64,000 nucleotides of DNA from Streptomyces sp. MJM8645 (GCF_001625365.1 NZ_LJJF01000001.1:5574501-5638500); one strand, 5' to 3'. Counted from the stretch's first letter, positions 33,094 through 41,056 are shown. Translations and numbers: made by a program. The notes: generated from the sequence alone by a model not told the origin.

Positions 33094-33623
33094 CGCTGGG
33101 ACTCCGTGATGCGGGCGGCGAGTTCGTCCAGGCGGGCGGCGGTGAGCTCCAGCCAGCGCAGATCGGCTTCCAGGTGGAACAGGGCGTGGTCGCAGATCAG
33201 CTGGTCGGTGAGGTCCCCGGCGAGCTTGCGGCGGGTCAGCTCCCGCATCTCCTTGAGGTGTTCGGCCCGCTGCGCGTCCAGGACGTCGGCGCCGGAGCGG
33301 CCGGTCAGGAGGGCGAGCACGACCTTCTGGTAGAGCGTGCTCTGCAGGTACGGCTGCGGGCTCTCCGGGTGCGCGAGCCAGTTGGCGAGGTCAGTGACCC
33401 CGGCATCGGTGATCGCGTACCGCTTGCGCTCCGGGCCGTCGCCGGCCTCGACACCGTCGACCACCACCAGCCCGTTCTTCAGCAGCCGGGAGAGTGTCGC
33501 GTACACCTGCCCGTAGTGCAGGCCGCGGTCGCGCCCGAAGTGCTCGTCGTGGAGGCGTTTGATGTCGTATCCGTGGCGGGGCTGGGTCTCCAGCAAGCCG
33601 AGGAACAGCTGTCCGAGTGACAT
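33090..33623 (-). CDS. PadR-family regulator of the adjacent ABC transporter
   Basis: 177 residues: an N-terminal PadR winged helix (LFLGLLETQPRHGYDIKRL, then HYGQVYATLSRLLKNGLV) and a C-terminal helical Vir-type dimerisation domain (about 90-177). It heads the operon PadR-ATPase-permease. PadR proteins commonly repress export pump operons and are released by the pumped compound. A nested inverted repeat immediately upstream (33633-33665) is the likely operator. Confidence 0.92.
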   Translation of the reverse strand: MSLGQLFLGLLETQPRHGYDIKRLHDEHFGRDRGLHYGQVYATLSRLLKNGLVVVDGVEAGDGPERKRYAITDAGVTDLANWLAHPESPQPYLQSTLYQKVVLALLTGRSGADVLDAQRAEHLKEMRELTRRKLAGDLTDQLICDHALFHLEADLRWLELTAARLDELAARITESQR

Positions 33624-33632
33624 GCTCCGGGA

Positions 33633-33665
33633 CTATACAGGCCATGTATACACATGGGTGTATAG
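33633..33665. promoter_or_regulatory. Nested palindromic operator upstream of padR
   Basis: CTATACA (33633-33639) and TGTATAG (33659-33665) form outer arms around the perfect palindrome TGTATACA (33645-33652), 10 bp upstream of the PadR start. The AT-rich symmetric sequence stands out in this GC-rich DNA and matches the TATAC/GTATA style of PadR-type sites. It probably overlaps the operon promoter. Confidence 0.7.
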
Positions 33666-33703
33666 CGGGCCCCCTGGGGGCCCGGCCGCCGCCGACACGG
33701 CCG

Positions 33704-33735
33704 CGGCCTCCCCGAGCAGGGCTCGGGGAGGCCGG
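33704..33735 (-). terminator. Terminator downstream of the ricin-lectin fragment
   Basis: CGGCCTCCCCGAG pairs with CTCGGGGAGGCCG around a 6-nt loop, 48 bp past the stop of the lectin remnant on the minus strand. Confidence 0.7.
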
Positions 33736-33782
33736 AGCGGTTCGGTGCCCTGGTCATTTCAGACTTCCGTGGGCACCGGTGG

Positions 33783-34335
33783 TCAGCCCGCCTGGGCGCG
33801 CACCAGCCAACGCTGGTTGGCGCTGGCGGTGCAGGACCAGACCCCGAGTGTGGTGCCGTTCGCGTCCGCCCAGCCGGGCAGTTCGAGGCACTTGTCGGAG
33901 ATCGGGTTGTAGAGCGTGCCGTCGTAGCGGCGGACCCAGGTCTGGGCGTCGTCGGCGGCGCAGGTCTGGAAGGACACCTTGGTGCCGTTGCCGGCCGGCT
34001 TGTCGTTGGTGGCGACGCACCGGTCGGTGCCGGAGACCTTGACCTTGTTGTCGATGGTCAGGTTGAAGTGCTGGGCGTTGCCGTTGTAGCAGTTGTAGAA
34101 GGCGACCGCCGTGCCGATGGAACCGCCCCAACTGTCGATGCACCTGCCGGGGTTGTAGGCGCTCTGGATCTGGACGCTGGAGCCGGCCGTGGCGAGCGTG
34201 TTGGCCTGCTGGTCGGTGAACGCGTACGGGTAGATCCGGACGTCGCTGACCGCGCCGCTCACGCGGCTGTCAGGCCCGGGGTACCGGGTGGTGGTCTCCC
34301 CGCCGATGTTCAGACTGCCGTTGGCCTTCCAGCCC
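33783..34335 (-). pseudogene. C-terminal remnant of a secreted LamG/ricin-B lectin protein
   Basis: On the minus strand the last 180 or so residues read as the end of a LamG-like domain (SLNIGGETTTRYPG, VRIYPYAFTDQQ) followed by a ricin-type beta-trefoil with repeated QxW-type units (AQHFNLTIDNK, AQTWVRRYDG, NQRWLVRA). Streptomyces glycoside hydrolases and other secreted enzymes often end this way. The homology begins abruptly near 34335; sequence upstream on that strand is the shadow of an Rhs fragment. No signal peptide or catalytic domain remains, so this is a 5'-truncated gene whose 3' terminator survives. Confidence 0.75.
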
Positions 34336-34339
34336 GCAG

Positions 34340-34719
34340 GGACCTTCGACCGCTTCCTCAGCCCGGACCCACTGCCCCTGCCCAACGACCCGCAGCAGTG
34401 GAACGCTTACGTGTACAGCAACAATGACCCGGTCAACAAGACCGACCCCACCGGCATGGCCCTTGAGGTTTTCTGGGATGCCGATACCGGTGGCGCAACG
34501 TTTACCGTGATGCCGTCAACAGTGGCGGGGCATCACGATACGGTAATTGGCGGTACGTCGCGCCATCCGACTACGAGGAATGTCCGGGTGCCGCTGCAGA
34601 TAGTTCCAGCGAAAGAGAGGGAGATCCTGGTCTGCTTGCAGTTCCGTTTGCGTCATCCCTCTTCTCGCCTTCGGGCCGTACCTACCAGAATGGCGGGTGT
34701 GTATCAAGGTGCTGATTAA
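34340..34719 (+). pseudogene. C-terminal tip of an Rhs/YD-repeat protein
   Basis: From about 34340 the plus strand encodes FDRFLSPDPL, DPQQWNAYVYSNNDPVN and KTDPTG, the conserved end of the Rhs core, followed by about 85 residues of variable C-terminal tip that I cannot assign. In intact Rhs proteins this tip is the toxin released from the Rhs shell. The thousands of bases for the Rhs shell are missing; the gene begins at the junction with the lectin remnant. Base composition drops in GC within the tip, as is usual for Rhs toxin tips. Confidence 0.75.
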
Positions 34720-35110
34720 CAGATTTAATCGAGTCGGCCAGTGGTTCAGTCGGGCGCTGCTGAGATATCTTGCGGTGTGCGTGGCCCCCGTGTGCGTTTT
34801 TATGCTCGTTCTTTCGGCATTTGCGCCCGGAGGGCATGACGCCAATGGGTTCTCTCGAGCCGACTCTTTGGATAGCCTCAAGCTGCTGGCGCTCATCTCG
34901 CTCACAATAACTGTCCCCACACTGTTCTTTCTCTTTCTGGTCTCTTTTTGGGCGGCCAGGGGGAGGAATGTTCGGGGGGTGGCTGCCGTGTTGTTTGCTC
35001 TGCCCCCACTGCTCTATCTCCTTGCGGGTGCTTGGCCCTTCCTGCTGATGAGCGCACTCGGTGTGATCTACGCAATGGTAGTGATGCCCGCGCCTGCGCC
35101 TAGATCCTGA
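34697..35110 (+). CDS. Small four-helix membrane protein, possible Rhs immunity partner
   Basis: 137 residues if started at GTG 34697 (GTG 34709 is also possible), overlapping the end of the Rhs tip. Four hydrophobic segments are visible: around YLAVCVAPVCVFMLVLSAF, LLALISLTITVPTLFFLFLV, AAVLFALPPLLYLLAG and FLLMSALGVIYAMVVM. GC content is clearly lower than in surrounding genes. Directly following an Rhs tip is the standard position of an immunity gene, and membrane immunity proteins are known for pore-type tips, so an orphan immunity role is a reasonable guess; no family is recognised. A strong terminator follows. Confidence 0.6.
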   Translation: MCIKVLINRFNRVGQWFSRALLRYLAVCVAPVCVFMLVLSAFAPGGHDANGFSRADSLDSLKLLALISLTITVPTLFFLFLVSFWAARGRNVRGVAAVLFALPPLLYLLAGAWPFLLMSALGVIYAMVVMPAPAPRS

Positions 35111-35117
35111 TTTTGCG

Positions 35118-35163
35118 ACATCTGGGTCCCCGGGCGCGTGATGCAAATCGGGGACCCAGATGT
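35118..35163 (+). terminator. Terminator after the small membrane protein gene
   Basis: A perfect 14-bp stem: ACATCTGGGTCCCC (35118-35131) with GGGGACCCAGATGT (35150-35163), followed by TTATT. Confidence 0.85.
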
Positions 35164-35252
35164 TTATTCTGGGCACTTACGGTAACTTCCCGTTCAATCC
35201 TGGTGGGGCTCATCGAGTAATCGCTCGGCGAGCCCGCCAGGAGTGGGGGATC

Positions 35253-35462
35253 ATGGAAGGGAGGGGGGAGTGGCAGGAATCTTGGTGCTCACTCGAGTGT
35301 GTGCCGGTGGAAGGCATATGGCTTACCGTTTGTACGGTGGCCGCACTGCTGCTGGCAGCTTCGTGCGCGGTGGCTGACGATGACTGGCGTGGACGCCGGT
35401 CAAGGACCGTTCGCCCGACAGTAGTCCGTCGGCTGTGGATAGCCAGTAGGTCTGTGCCATGA
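35253..35462 (+). pseudogene. Decayed first copy of a small lipoprotein family
   Basis: From ATG 35253 (GGAGTGGGGGATC upstream) a 69-residue frame gives a lipoprotein-style signal with lipobox LLAASC, very like LPLAASC of the gene at 36111. After AVADDDW the similarity ends and the frame runs into Arg/Val-rich sequence. The DNA just before the stop (CAGTAGGTCTGT) matches the end of the intact copy (CAGTAGGTCCGT at 36534), and both are followed by near-identical hairpins. The simplest reading is an internally deleted, frame-shifted copy. Confidence 0.55.
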
Positions 35463-35494
35463 GCGCCCCATCCGGTTTCCGGATGGGGCGCTCA
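35460..35494 (+). terminator. Perfect 16-bp hairpin terminator, copy 1
   Basis: TGAGCGCCCCATCCGG pairs with CCGGATGGGGCGCTCA around TTT. The arms are nearly the same as those of the hairpin at 36549-36588, indicating a duplicated gene end. Confidence 0.85.
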
Positions 35495-35644
35495 GCTGAC
35501 TCGTGGGGGTCGGTCCTCGGCATGGCCGTCAAGGCGATCCTGCGCTGACCTGTTCGGACTGTCGCGGATGGTGGCGCGTGACTTCTGCGGCGGCGGGGCG
35601 GTCTTCGGGACGGCCTCGCTGCCAGATCCTTTGATGGAGGGTGC

Positions 35645-36055
35645 GTGAAGGGGCGGCGAATTGTCCTGTGGAGTGTGCTCGGCGGGTTGCTGGGCGTCCT
35701 CGGATTGGGCTGGGCCCTGTGGGTGACGGTCCGACCTTCCGGGCCTGATGTGCCCGATCCGGTCGGACGGTGGGCCGGAGGAGCGGCGGCTGTCGAGCTT
35801 CTTCCGGAAGGGCGGGTCGGATCGGCACAAGTGCCGGCCCGCGTGTGCAGCGTTGCCTCGGTGGACCGGGAACAGCCGACGGAGATTGAGGGGCGCTGGA
35901 AGAAGTCGGTTCTCGATGACGTGGGGCCGGGGGTCTACGTGGACGCGACCCGGAAGGACGGGAGCGGTAGTTGTCGGTTCTGGCTGACGGCCGAGGAGAA
36001 CGGGAAGGACCTGTGGGTGTTGGTCAGTCAGGGGTTCGTCATGAAGAAGGACTGA
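35645..36055 (+). CDS. Small membrane-anchored envelope protein, paralogue of the gene at 36111
   Basis: 136 residues from GTG 35645 (GGAGG four bases upstream). A single N-terminal membrane segment (IVLWSVLGGLLGVLGLGWALWV) is followed by an extracytoplasmic domain of about 100 residues: VGRWAGGAAAVELLPEGRV, IEGRWKKSVLDDVGPGVYV, GSCRFWLTAE. The pattern of a short beta-rich unit with two Cys is shared with the downstream lipoprotein, so these are tandem paralogues. No known family is recognised. Arrays of small lipoprotein paralogues beside Rhs/WXG100 remnants could be immunity proteins, but there is no direct evidence. Confidence 0.7.
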   Translation: MKGRRIVLWSVLGGLLGVLGLGWALWVTVRPSGPDVPDPVGRWAGGAAAVELLPEGRVGSAQVPARVCSVASVDREQPTEIEGRWKKSVLDDVGPGVYVDATRKDGSGSCRFWLTAEENGKDLWVLVSQGFVMKKD

Positions 36056-36110
36056 GATGTCGCGGTGGATTCGATTCCTGGCGGTATGGAACGGGGTGGG
36101 AGTGATCGGG

Positions 36111-36539
36111 ATGCAGAGGCCGAGCCGGGTGCGTGGACGTGGGAGGCTGCCTGTTCTGGCTGTCTGTGTGGCGTCGGCTCTGCCGCTGGCGGCTTCGTGC
36201 ACGGTGGCGAAGGATCCTGTCCCGGCTGTCATCGGGTCCTGGAAGGCGCCCGTTGCTTCGATTCAGTTCCTGGAGGGCGGCAAGCTCGGCGAGGTGAGTC
36301 TGCTCCCCGCCATGTGTCGTGGAAAGAAGTCCTCGACCGTGGTGAAGTTCACCGGCACCTGGAAGTACGGGACGCTTTCCGACGCCGGACCTGGTGCGGT
36401 CGCCCAATTGGTCTCCGTCGATGGTGATCTGAGGTGCGAGCGGTTCTTCCAGTACGTCAAGCGCCAAGGTGAGGAGCGGTTGGGACTGACCGATGCGGAC
36501 GACGGCGGCGTGCCGTTCGCCGCGTTCGTTCGGCAGTAG
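36111..36539 (+). CDS. Small lipoprotein, paralogue of the gene at 35645
   Basis: 142 residues from ATG 36111 (GGGAG 8 bp upstream); an in-frame ATG at 36057 would add 18 residues before the signal peptide and is less likely. Basic n-region, hydrophobic core and lipobox LAASC predict a lipid-anchored protein. The mature part has IGSWKAPVASIQFLEGGKLG, FTGTWKYGTLSDAGPGAVAQ and LRCERFF, aligning segment by segment with the neighbour. Function unknown. Followed by the second copy of the duplicated terminator. Confidence 0.72.
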   Translation: MQRPSRVRGRGRLPVLAVCVASALPLAASCTVAKDPVPAVIGSWKAPVASIQFLEGGKLGEVSLLPAMCRGKKSSTVVKFTGTWKYGTLSDAGPGAVAQLVSVDGDLRCERFFQYVKRQGEERLGLTDADDGGVPFAAFVRQ

Positions 36540-36548
36540 GTCCGTTTC

Positions 36549-36588
36549 GAGAGCCGCCCCATCCGATGTGTCGGATGGGGCGGCTCTC
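36549..36588 (+). terminator. 18-bp hairpin terminator, copy 2
   Basis: GAGAGCCGCCCCATCCGA pairs with TCGGATGGGGCGGCTCTC around TGTG. Same core as the hairpin at 35460-35494. Confidence 0.85.
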
Positions 36589-36721
36589 GCAATGGAGCAT
36601 GGGCGACGCGGGGTCCGGGGGCGTCCGGGGGCGTCAGGGGGGTGTCAGGAGTGGGGCGGTGATCGTTGGGATGTCGTCAAGAGTGGTCGAGGTCCGGGGT
36701 GGGGTCGGGTGAGGTGGGTGG

Positions 36722-37168
36722 GTGCCGAGTCCTCCGTTGCCTGATGTGCCTGGTCCCACTGGTGGTTACCGCAATGCGCCTACCGGGGTGCCGCCGTACG
36801 GCGGGCCGGCGGTGCCGCAGCTGCCGGCTCTGGACGGGACGCTGGTGGTCGACTTCGCGTTGGTGGGCAAGGCCGGGGCGGATGCAGGGCGGGCGGCCGA
36901 CGGCATGGCTGCCGCCTGGACGGCGCTGAGTTCTGCGGCCCTGTCCGGCGCGGCGCCCTGGGGGGATGATCCGGCGCTCGGGCAGGGCTTCGACCAGGTC
37001 TTCGCCCAGCCGCGGGACGATCTGCTGAAGGCGGTGCAGGCGCTGCCGGACACCTTGCGCAAGCTGGCCGATGCCCTCGGCGCCACTCGCAGCACGTTCG
37101 AGAAGGCCGACGAGCATGCCACGGAACTCGCCTGGACGTTCCCGGTGCCCGGTAGCGGCGGCGCGTGA
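36722..37168 (+). CDS. WXG100/ESX-like small helical protein
   Basis: 148 residues from GTG 36722. A Pro/Gly-rich N-terminal 35 residues precede an alpha-helical hairpin-like region (FALVGKAGADAGRAADGMAAAWTALSSAALSG, then LLKAVQALPDTLRKLADALGATRSTFEKADEHATELAW) that resembles the small partner of type VII-secreted WXG100-like pairs. A canonical WxG turn is not obvious. It overlaps the next gene by 4 bp and probably forms a helical bundle with the N-terminal domain of that protein. Confidence 0.65.
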   Translation: MPSPPLPDVPGPTGGYRNAPTGVPPYGGPAVPQLPALDGTLVVDFALVGKAGADAGRAADGMAAAWTALSSAALSGAAPWGDDPALGQGFDQVFAQPRDDLLKAVQALPDTLRKLADALGATRSTFEKADEHATELAWTFPVPGSGGA

Positions 37169-38433
37169 TGGCGGTCGACGCCCCCAACGCCTCGCTGCCG
37201 GACGGGTTGCAGAACCTGCTGATGATCCTGGTGGGGAACAAGTGGCCCACGGGGAACGAGAGTGCGCTGCGGGCCGAGGCGGATGCCTGGACCGAGGCGG
37301 CGAAGTCGATCCGTGCCTGTGTCCTGGACCTGGCGGACGCCAAGTCCCAGCTCGACCAGGGTCTGAGCGGTGCCACCAGGGACGCGTTCGACGCCTATCT
37401 GGCCAGGCTCGCCGTCGCCGACGACGCCGCGCTGCCGCTCATCGCCCAGTGCTGCGACGCCGCCGCCGACGCGCTGCACAACCTGGCGAACCAGATCGAG
37501 ACCCTGCGCATCGAGATCATCGGTGCGCTGGTGGTCCTGGCCGTTCAACTGGCCATCGACGCCGCGTTGTTCCTCTTCGGCGGGGCCGAGGCGGCGCCCG
37601 TGGAGATCGCCTTCACCAGGGCCCTGGTGTGGGCCTTCCTGCGCAAGGCGCTGATCAGTGCGGTGACTCGGGTCGCCGAGTCGGTGCTGGCCCAGGTGGG
37701 CTTCGACCTGCTGGCCCAGGTGATCGAGCTGGGCCAGGGCCACCGCACGTCGATCGACGGCGGCGAGCTGGGCACGGCCGCCGTCAACGGGGCGGTGGGC
37801 GGCGCGGTCGGTGTCGGTGCCGGGTGGCTCGGCAAGGGGCTGGGCAAGGGCCTGGGCAAGGGGCTCGGGAAGGGCTTCACCTCGCTGACCGGCAAGGAGG
37901 CCGGCGCGTTCGCCAAGGGCGCGGCCGGGCTGGTCTGGAACACCGGCTACGGGGCGCTGACCGGGATGGCCGAAGGCGCGGCGCAGGATGCGGTGTTCGG
38001 GTTGTCGGGCGACTACGTCTCCGGCGCGGCCAACGGCGCGTTCGCCGGGGCGTGGGGGTGGCGGCACGGGGTGATGAACCCCGGGAACAAGTTCTCCATC
38101 TCGCCGGGCGACCACATCGAGGGCTGGCTGAACGGCCGGCTGGAGGGCCCGCGCCCACCGCGCGGCGGTACGACGGGGGACGGCACGCCAGGGGGCGGCC
38201 CGTCGGAGATCGAGCTCGTCCCGGTCGGGGACCTGCCCCATGAGTTGCCGCCGCTGCCGCCGCAGGACACGGACCTCTCGGGCCTGTTCCACGAGATGGG
38301 CCACTTCCCGGCCCCCGTCGGCGACTTCAGGCCGACGCACGGCGGCACCTCGGTTCCGCACCGCCCGCAGCCGAGGACCGTCTCCGACATCGTCCTGGAG
38401 GAGCTCAGCCCGGGCGTGCGCCAGCCCTCCTGA
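37165..38433 (+). CDS. WXG100/CpnT-like polymorphic-toxin carrier lacking a recognisable toxin
   Basis: 422 residues (GTG 37165 or ATG 37168). Residues about 1-100 form a WXG100-like helical domain (WTEAAKSIRACVLDLADAKSQLDQGLSGATRDAFDAYL). A hydrophobic stretch (about 115-180) follows, then Gly/Ala-rich glycine-zipper-like sequence (LGTAAVNGAVGGAVGVGAGWLGKGLGKGLGKG) typical of actinomycete type VII polymorphic toxins. After about residue 320 only a Pro/Gly-rich linker and 70 residues without a known toxin motif remain. It may be a carrier whose toxin end has been lost or replaced. The stop lies inside the terminator stem. Confidence 0.7.
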   Translation: MMAVDAPNASLPDGLQNLLMILVGNKWPTGNESALRAEADAWTEAAKSIRACVLDLADAKSQLDQGLSGATRDAFDAYLARLAVADDAALPLIAQCCDAAADALHNLANQIETLRIEIIGALVVLAVQLAIDAALFLFGGAEAAPVEIAFTRALVWAFLRKALISAVTRVAESVLAQVGFDLLAQVIELGQGHRTSIDGGELGTAAVNGAVGGAVGVGAGWLGKGLGKGLGKGLGKGFTSLTGKEAGAFAKGAAGLVWNTGYGALTGMAEGAAQDAVFGLSGDYVSGAANGAFAGAWGWRHGVMNPGNKFSISPGDHIEGWLNGRLEGPRPPRGGTTGDGTPGGGPSEIELVPVGDLPHELPPLPPQDTDLSGLFHEMGHFPAPVGDFRPTHGGTSVPHRPQPRTVSDIVLEELSPGVRQPS

Positions 38434-38454
38434 CGGGGCATCAGGAGGGCTGGC
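38420..38454 (+). terminator. Terminator overlapping the stop codon of the WXG100-like gene
   Basis: GCCAGCCCTCCTGA (38420-38433) pairs perfectly with TCAGGAGGGCTGGC (38441-38454); the TGA stop is within the left arm. It also lies between convergent genes and may serve both. Confidence 0.8.
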
Positions 38455-38475
38455 GTCGGCGCGGGGGCGGGGGTG

Positions 38476-39918
38476 TTACCGGCTGCCTGCCGGGGCGAGG
38501 GGGGCCAGGGGGCCGGGGTAGAGGTATTCCTTCGCCGGGATCGTGGTGCCGTGGGCCCAGGCGTCGAAGAAGCCCTTGAGGTCCTTGCCGGAGACCTTGG
38601 CGGCGAGGGCCTCGAACTGGGGGAAGGAGGCGTTGCCGTAGGCGTGGTCGGCGGTCCAGCGCTTGAGGGTGGCGAAGAACGTGTCGTCTCCGACGGTGCG
38701 CCGCAGGGCGTGCATCATCAGGGAGCCCTTGAAGTAGAGGGCCGAGGCGAGTTCCTTGCCCTGCCCGGGGTCGTAGAGCTTGGTGGACCAGTACTCCGGC
38801 TTGTTCCGGTTCTCCTCGACGCCGGGGGCGTAGAAGCCGGTGTCGAGGTTGCTGCCCTGGTGTTCGTCCCACAGCTGGTTGGCGTACTGGGCGACGCATT
38901 CGGCGATGCAGCCGTCGCGCCAGTCGGTGAACGAGACGCTGTCGCCGAACCACTGGTGGGTGATCTCGTGGACCGCCGCGGAGTCCCAGAAGTAGTTGGT
39001 GTAGGTGGGCCGGCTCTGGGTCTCCAGGTCCGGCGCGCCGGTGCCCGTCTCCTTGGTCCAGCTGCGGACGATGGCGCCCGCGGAGGAGAACGGGTACGGG
39101 CCGAACTTGGAGGCCAGGAAGGCGATGATCTCGGGCTGCTGGGCCTCGGTCGCCTTGGCCATGTCGTCGATCGGCACGTCCGGGCCGTAGGCGGTGATGA
39201 CCGGCGTCCCGTCGGGCAGCGCCGAGCGGTGGACGGTGAACTTGTCGATGGCGACGGTGCTGAGGTAGGTCGCCATCGGCTTGTCCTCGCGCCAGCGGAA
39301 GGTCGTCGAGCCGTCCTTGCTGGTGGTCTGGCCGGGCCGGCCGTTGCCGATGGCGGTCCAGCCGTCGGGGACGGTCGCGGCGAGCGAGAAGGTGGCCTTG
39401 TCGGACGGGTGGTCGTTGGACGGGAACCAGGAGGTCGCCGAGTGCGGCTCGCCCATCGCGTTGACGCCGCCGGACACCAGTTGGTGCCAGCCCTCGGGGT
39501 CGGGCTTGCCCGCGTACACCACCCGCACCGCGAAGGTGGCGCCGCCGGCCACCCGGCGGGCGGGCACGATGTCCAGCTTGTGCGAGCCGGAGCGGGAGAA
39601 CGACTTGGCCGGGGTGCCGTTCACGGTGACGGAGGTGACCTGGAAGCCCTTGAGGTCCAGGGAGAGGCGGTCCAGCGACTGCAGGGCCCGGGCGGTGACG
39701 GTGGTGTCGCCGTTCAACTGGTCGGGGTGCGCCGGGTCGTAGGCGATCCGGACGTCGTAGTTCGCCACGTCGTAGCCGGTGTTGCCGTCCTCGGGGAAGT
39801 ACGGGTCCCCGATGCCGGCCGCTCCCGCGGGGGCGGCGGTCAGGGCGACGCCGAGGGCGGTGGCGGCGGCCACCAGGGTGACGGCCTTGCGGCGGTGGCG
39901 ACTCAGCGGTGTGCGCAT
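38476..39918 (-). CDS. Secreted M1-family metallopeptidase
   Basis: 480 residues with a Sec signal peptide (RRKAVTLVAAATALGVALTAAPAGAAG). The gluzincin zinc site is HEITHQWFGD with the third ligand Glu in DGCIAECVA, and an N-terminal beta-sandwich domain (about 35-230) precedes it. This is an aminopeptidase N-like exopeptidase, shorter than the usual 850-residue form because the C-terminal helical domain is reduced. ATG 39918 is preceded by AGGAG. It probably acts outside the cell in peptide nutrition, together with the M28 peptidase encoded just upstream. Confidence 0.92.
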   Translation of the reverse strand: MRTPLSRHRRKAVTLVAAATALGVALTAAPAGAAGIGDPYFPEDGNTGYDVANYDVRIAYDPAHPDQLNGDTTVTARALQSLDRLSLDLKGFQVTSVTVNGTPAKSFSRSGSHKLDIVPARRVAGGATFAVRVVYAGKPDPEGWHQLVSGGVNAMGEPHSATSWFPSNDHPSDKATFSLAATVPDGWTAIGNGRPGQTTSKDGSTTFRWREDKPMATYLSTVAIDKFTVHRSALPDGTPVITAYGPDVPIDDMAKATEAQQPEIIAFLASKFGPYPFSSAGAIVRSWTKETGTGAPDLETQSRPTYTNYFWDSAAVHEITHQWFGDSVSFTDWRDGCIAECVAQYANQLWDEHQGSNLDTGFYAPGVEENRNKPEYWSTKLYDPGQGKELASALYFKGSLMMHALRRTVGDDTFFATLKRWTADHAYGNASFPQFEALAAKVSGKDLKGFFDAWAHGTTIPAKEYLYPGPLAPLAPAGSR

Positions 39919-39941
39919 CTGTGGCTCCTGGGGGCGGGCGG

Positions 39942-40913
39942 TCAGGACCGGGGGGCGGCGGAGGCGGTGGCCGGGGCGGTGGTGGCAGGAGCGGCGGGCT
40001 TGGCGGGGGCGGGCTTGGTGGTGGCGAACTGCCAGACCACGCCGATCATGGCGTTGGTGCTGGTCGCCTGCGTCGCGGGGTCGACGTTGGCGAGGTTGTC
40101 GCACGCGCTGTGGATGCAGTCCGAGACGCCGCTGCTGAAGCCGGACGACGGGATGCCCGCGTCCCCGAACGGCTGGCTGTCGGAGCTGTCCAGCGGGATG
40201 TCGAAGGTGGCCAGGCCGCGGTCGGTGAACCACTTCTCGAAGGCCTGGAAGGCCGCGGTCTCGTTGTTCTTCGCGTCCTTCACCAGCAGGTACTGCTGGA
40301 GGTTCTTGCTGCCCGCCTGGTCGAGGTTGAGGTACAGGTCGATGGCCTTGCGGTCACCGGCGGACAGGTTCTTGACGTAGTCCGCCGAACCGACCATCCC
40401 CAGCTCCTCCGCCCCCCACCAGGCGAAGCGCAGGTGCCGCTCGGGCTTCAGCTTGGCCTTGGCCACCTGGAGGGCGGTGGTCAGGACGGCCGCCGAGCCG
40501 GAGCCGTTGTCGTTGATCCCCGGGCCCATCGTGACGCTGTCCAGGTGGGCGCCGGTGAGCAGCACGTGGTCGGGGTCGCCGCCCTGCCAGTCGGCGATCA
40601 GGTTGTAGCCGTCCTTGCCGTCGTGGGAGAAGCGGCGCAGCTGCGTCTGGAAGCCGGCCCGGTCCAGCGCGTGCTTCATGTACGCCACCGACTCCGCGTA
40701 CCCCTTGGTGCCGTGCGCGCGGTTGCCGCCGTTGCGGTCCGCGATCCGCTGCAGGGCCTGGAGGTGCGGCATCACCTCGGCCGCCTCGACGGTGGGCGCG
40801 GCGGGGGCGGGCCTGCGCTCGGCGGCCGTCGCCGCGACGGCGGGGACGGTGGACAGCAGCAGGGCGGCCCCGAGGACGTGGGCGGCGAGGGACACCAGAC
40901 GGCGGGAGGGCAT
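39942..40913 (-). CDS. Secreted M28-family aminopeptidase
   Basis: 323 residues with a signal peptide (VSLAAHVLGAALLLSTVPAVAATAA). Zinc-site motifs of the Streptomyces griseus aminopeptidase type are visible: GAHLDSV, GINDNGSGSAAVL, AWWGAEELG, NLDQAGS and a late CIHSACDNLANV with the last His ligand. A short Ala/Pro/Thr tail ends the protein. It lies 23 bp upstream of the M1 gene, likely one transcript. ATG 40913 is preferred over the adjacent GTG 40916. Confidence 0.9.
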   Translation of the reverse strand: MPSRRLVSLAAHVLGAALLLSTVPAVAATAAERRPAPAAPTVEAAEVMPHLQALQRIADRNGGNRAHGTKGYAESVAYMKHALDRAGFQTQLRRFSHDGKDGYNLIADWQGGDPDHVLLTGAHLDSVTMGPGINDNGSGSAAVLTTALQVAKAKLKPERHLRFAWWGAEELGMVGSADYVKNLSAGDRKAIDLYLNLDQAGSKNLQQYLLVKDAKNNETAAFQAFEKWFTDRGLATFDIPLDSSDSQPFGDAGIPSSGFSSGVSDCIHSACDNLANVDPATQATSTNAMIGVVWQFATTKPAPAKPAAPATTAPATASAAPRS

Positions 40914-41056
40914 CACGCGGGAGCCTTTCGGAGGCGGGGCCGGGGGGCTTCCCCCGGCGGACTCGACCCACCCTGGTCCGTCGATGTCAGGAACTTGTCG
41001 AGAGGCTGTCGGGAACCGGTAGGGGTGCTTCCGGAGGGCGACTTACGATCATCCTC

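Noticed and set aside
37800..37880. GGCAAGGGGCTGGGC-type repeat considered as a non-coding tandem repeat
   Set aside because: It is in frame and encodes the Gly/Lys/Leu glycine-zipper of the WXG100-like protein.
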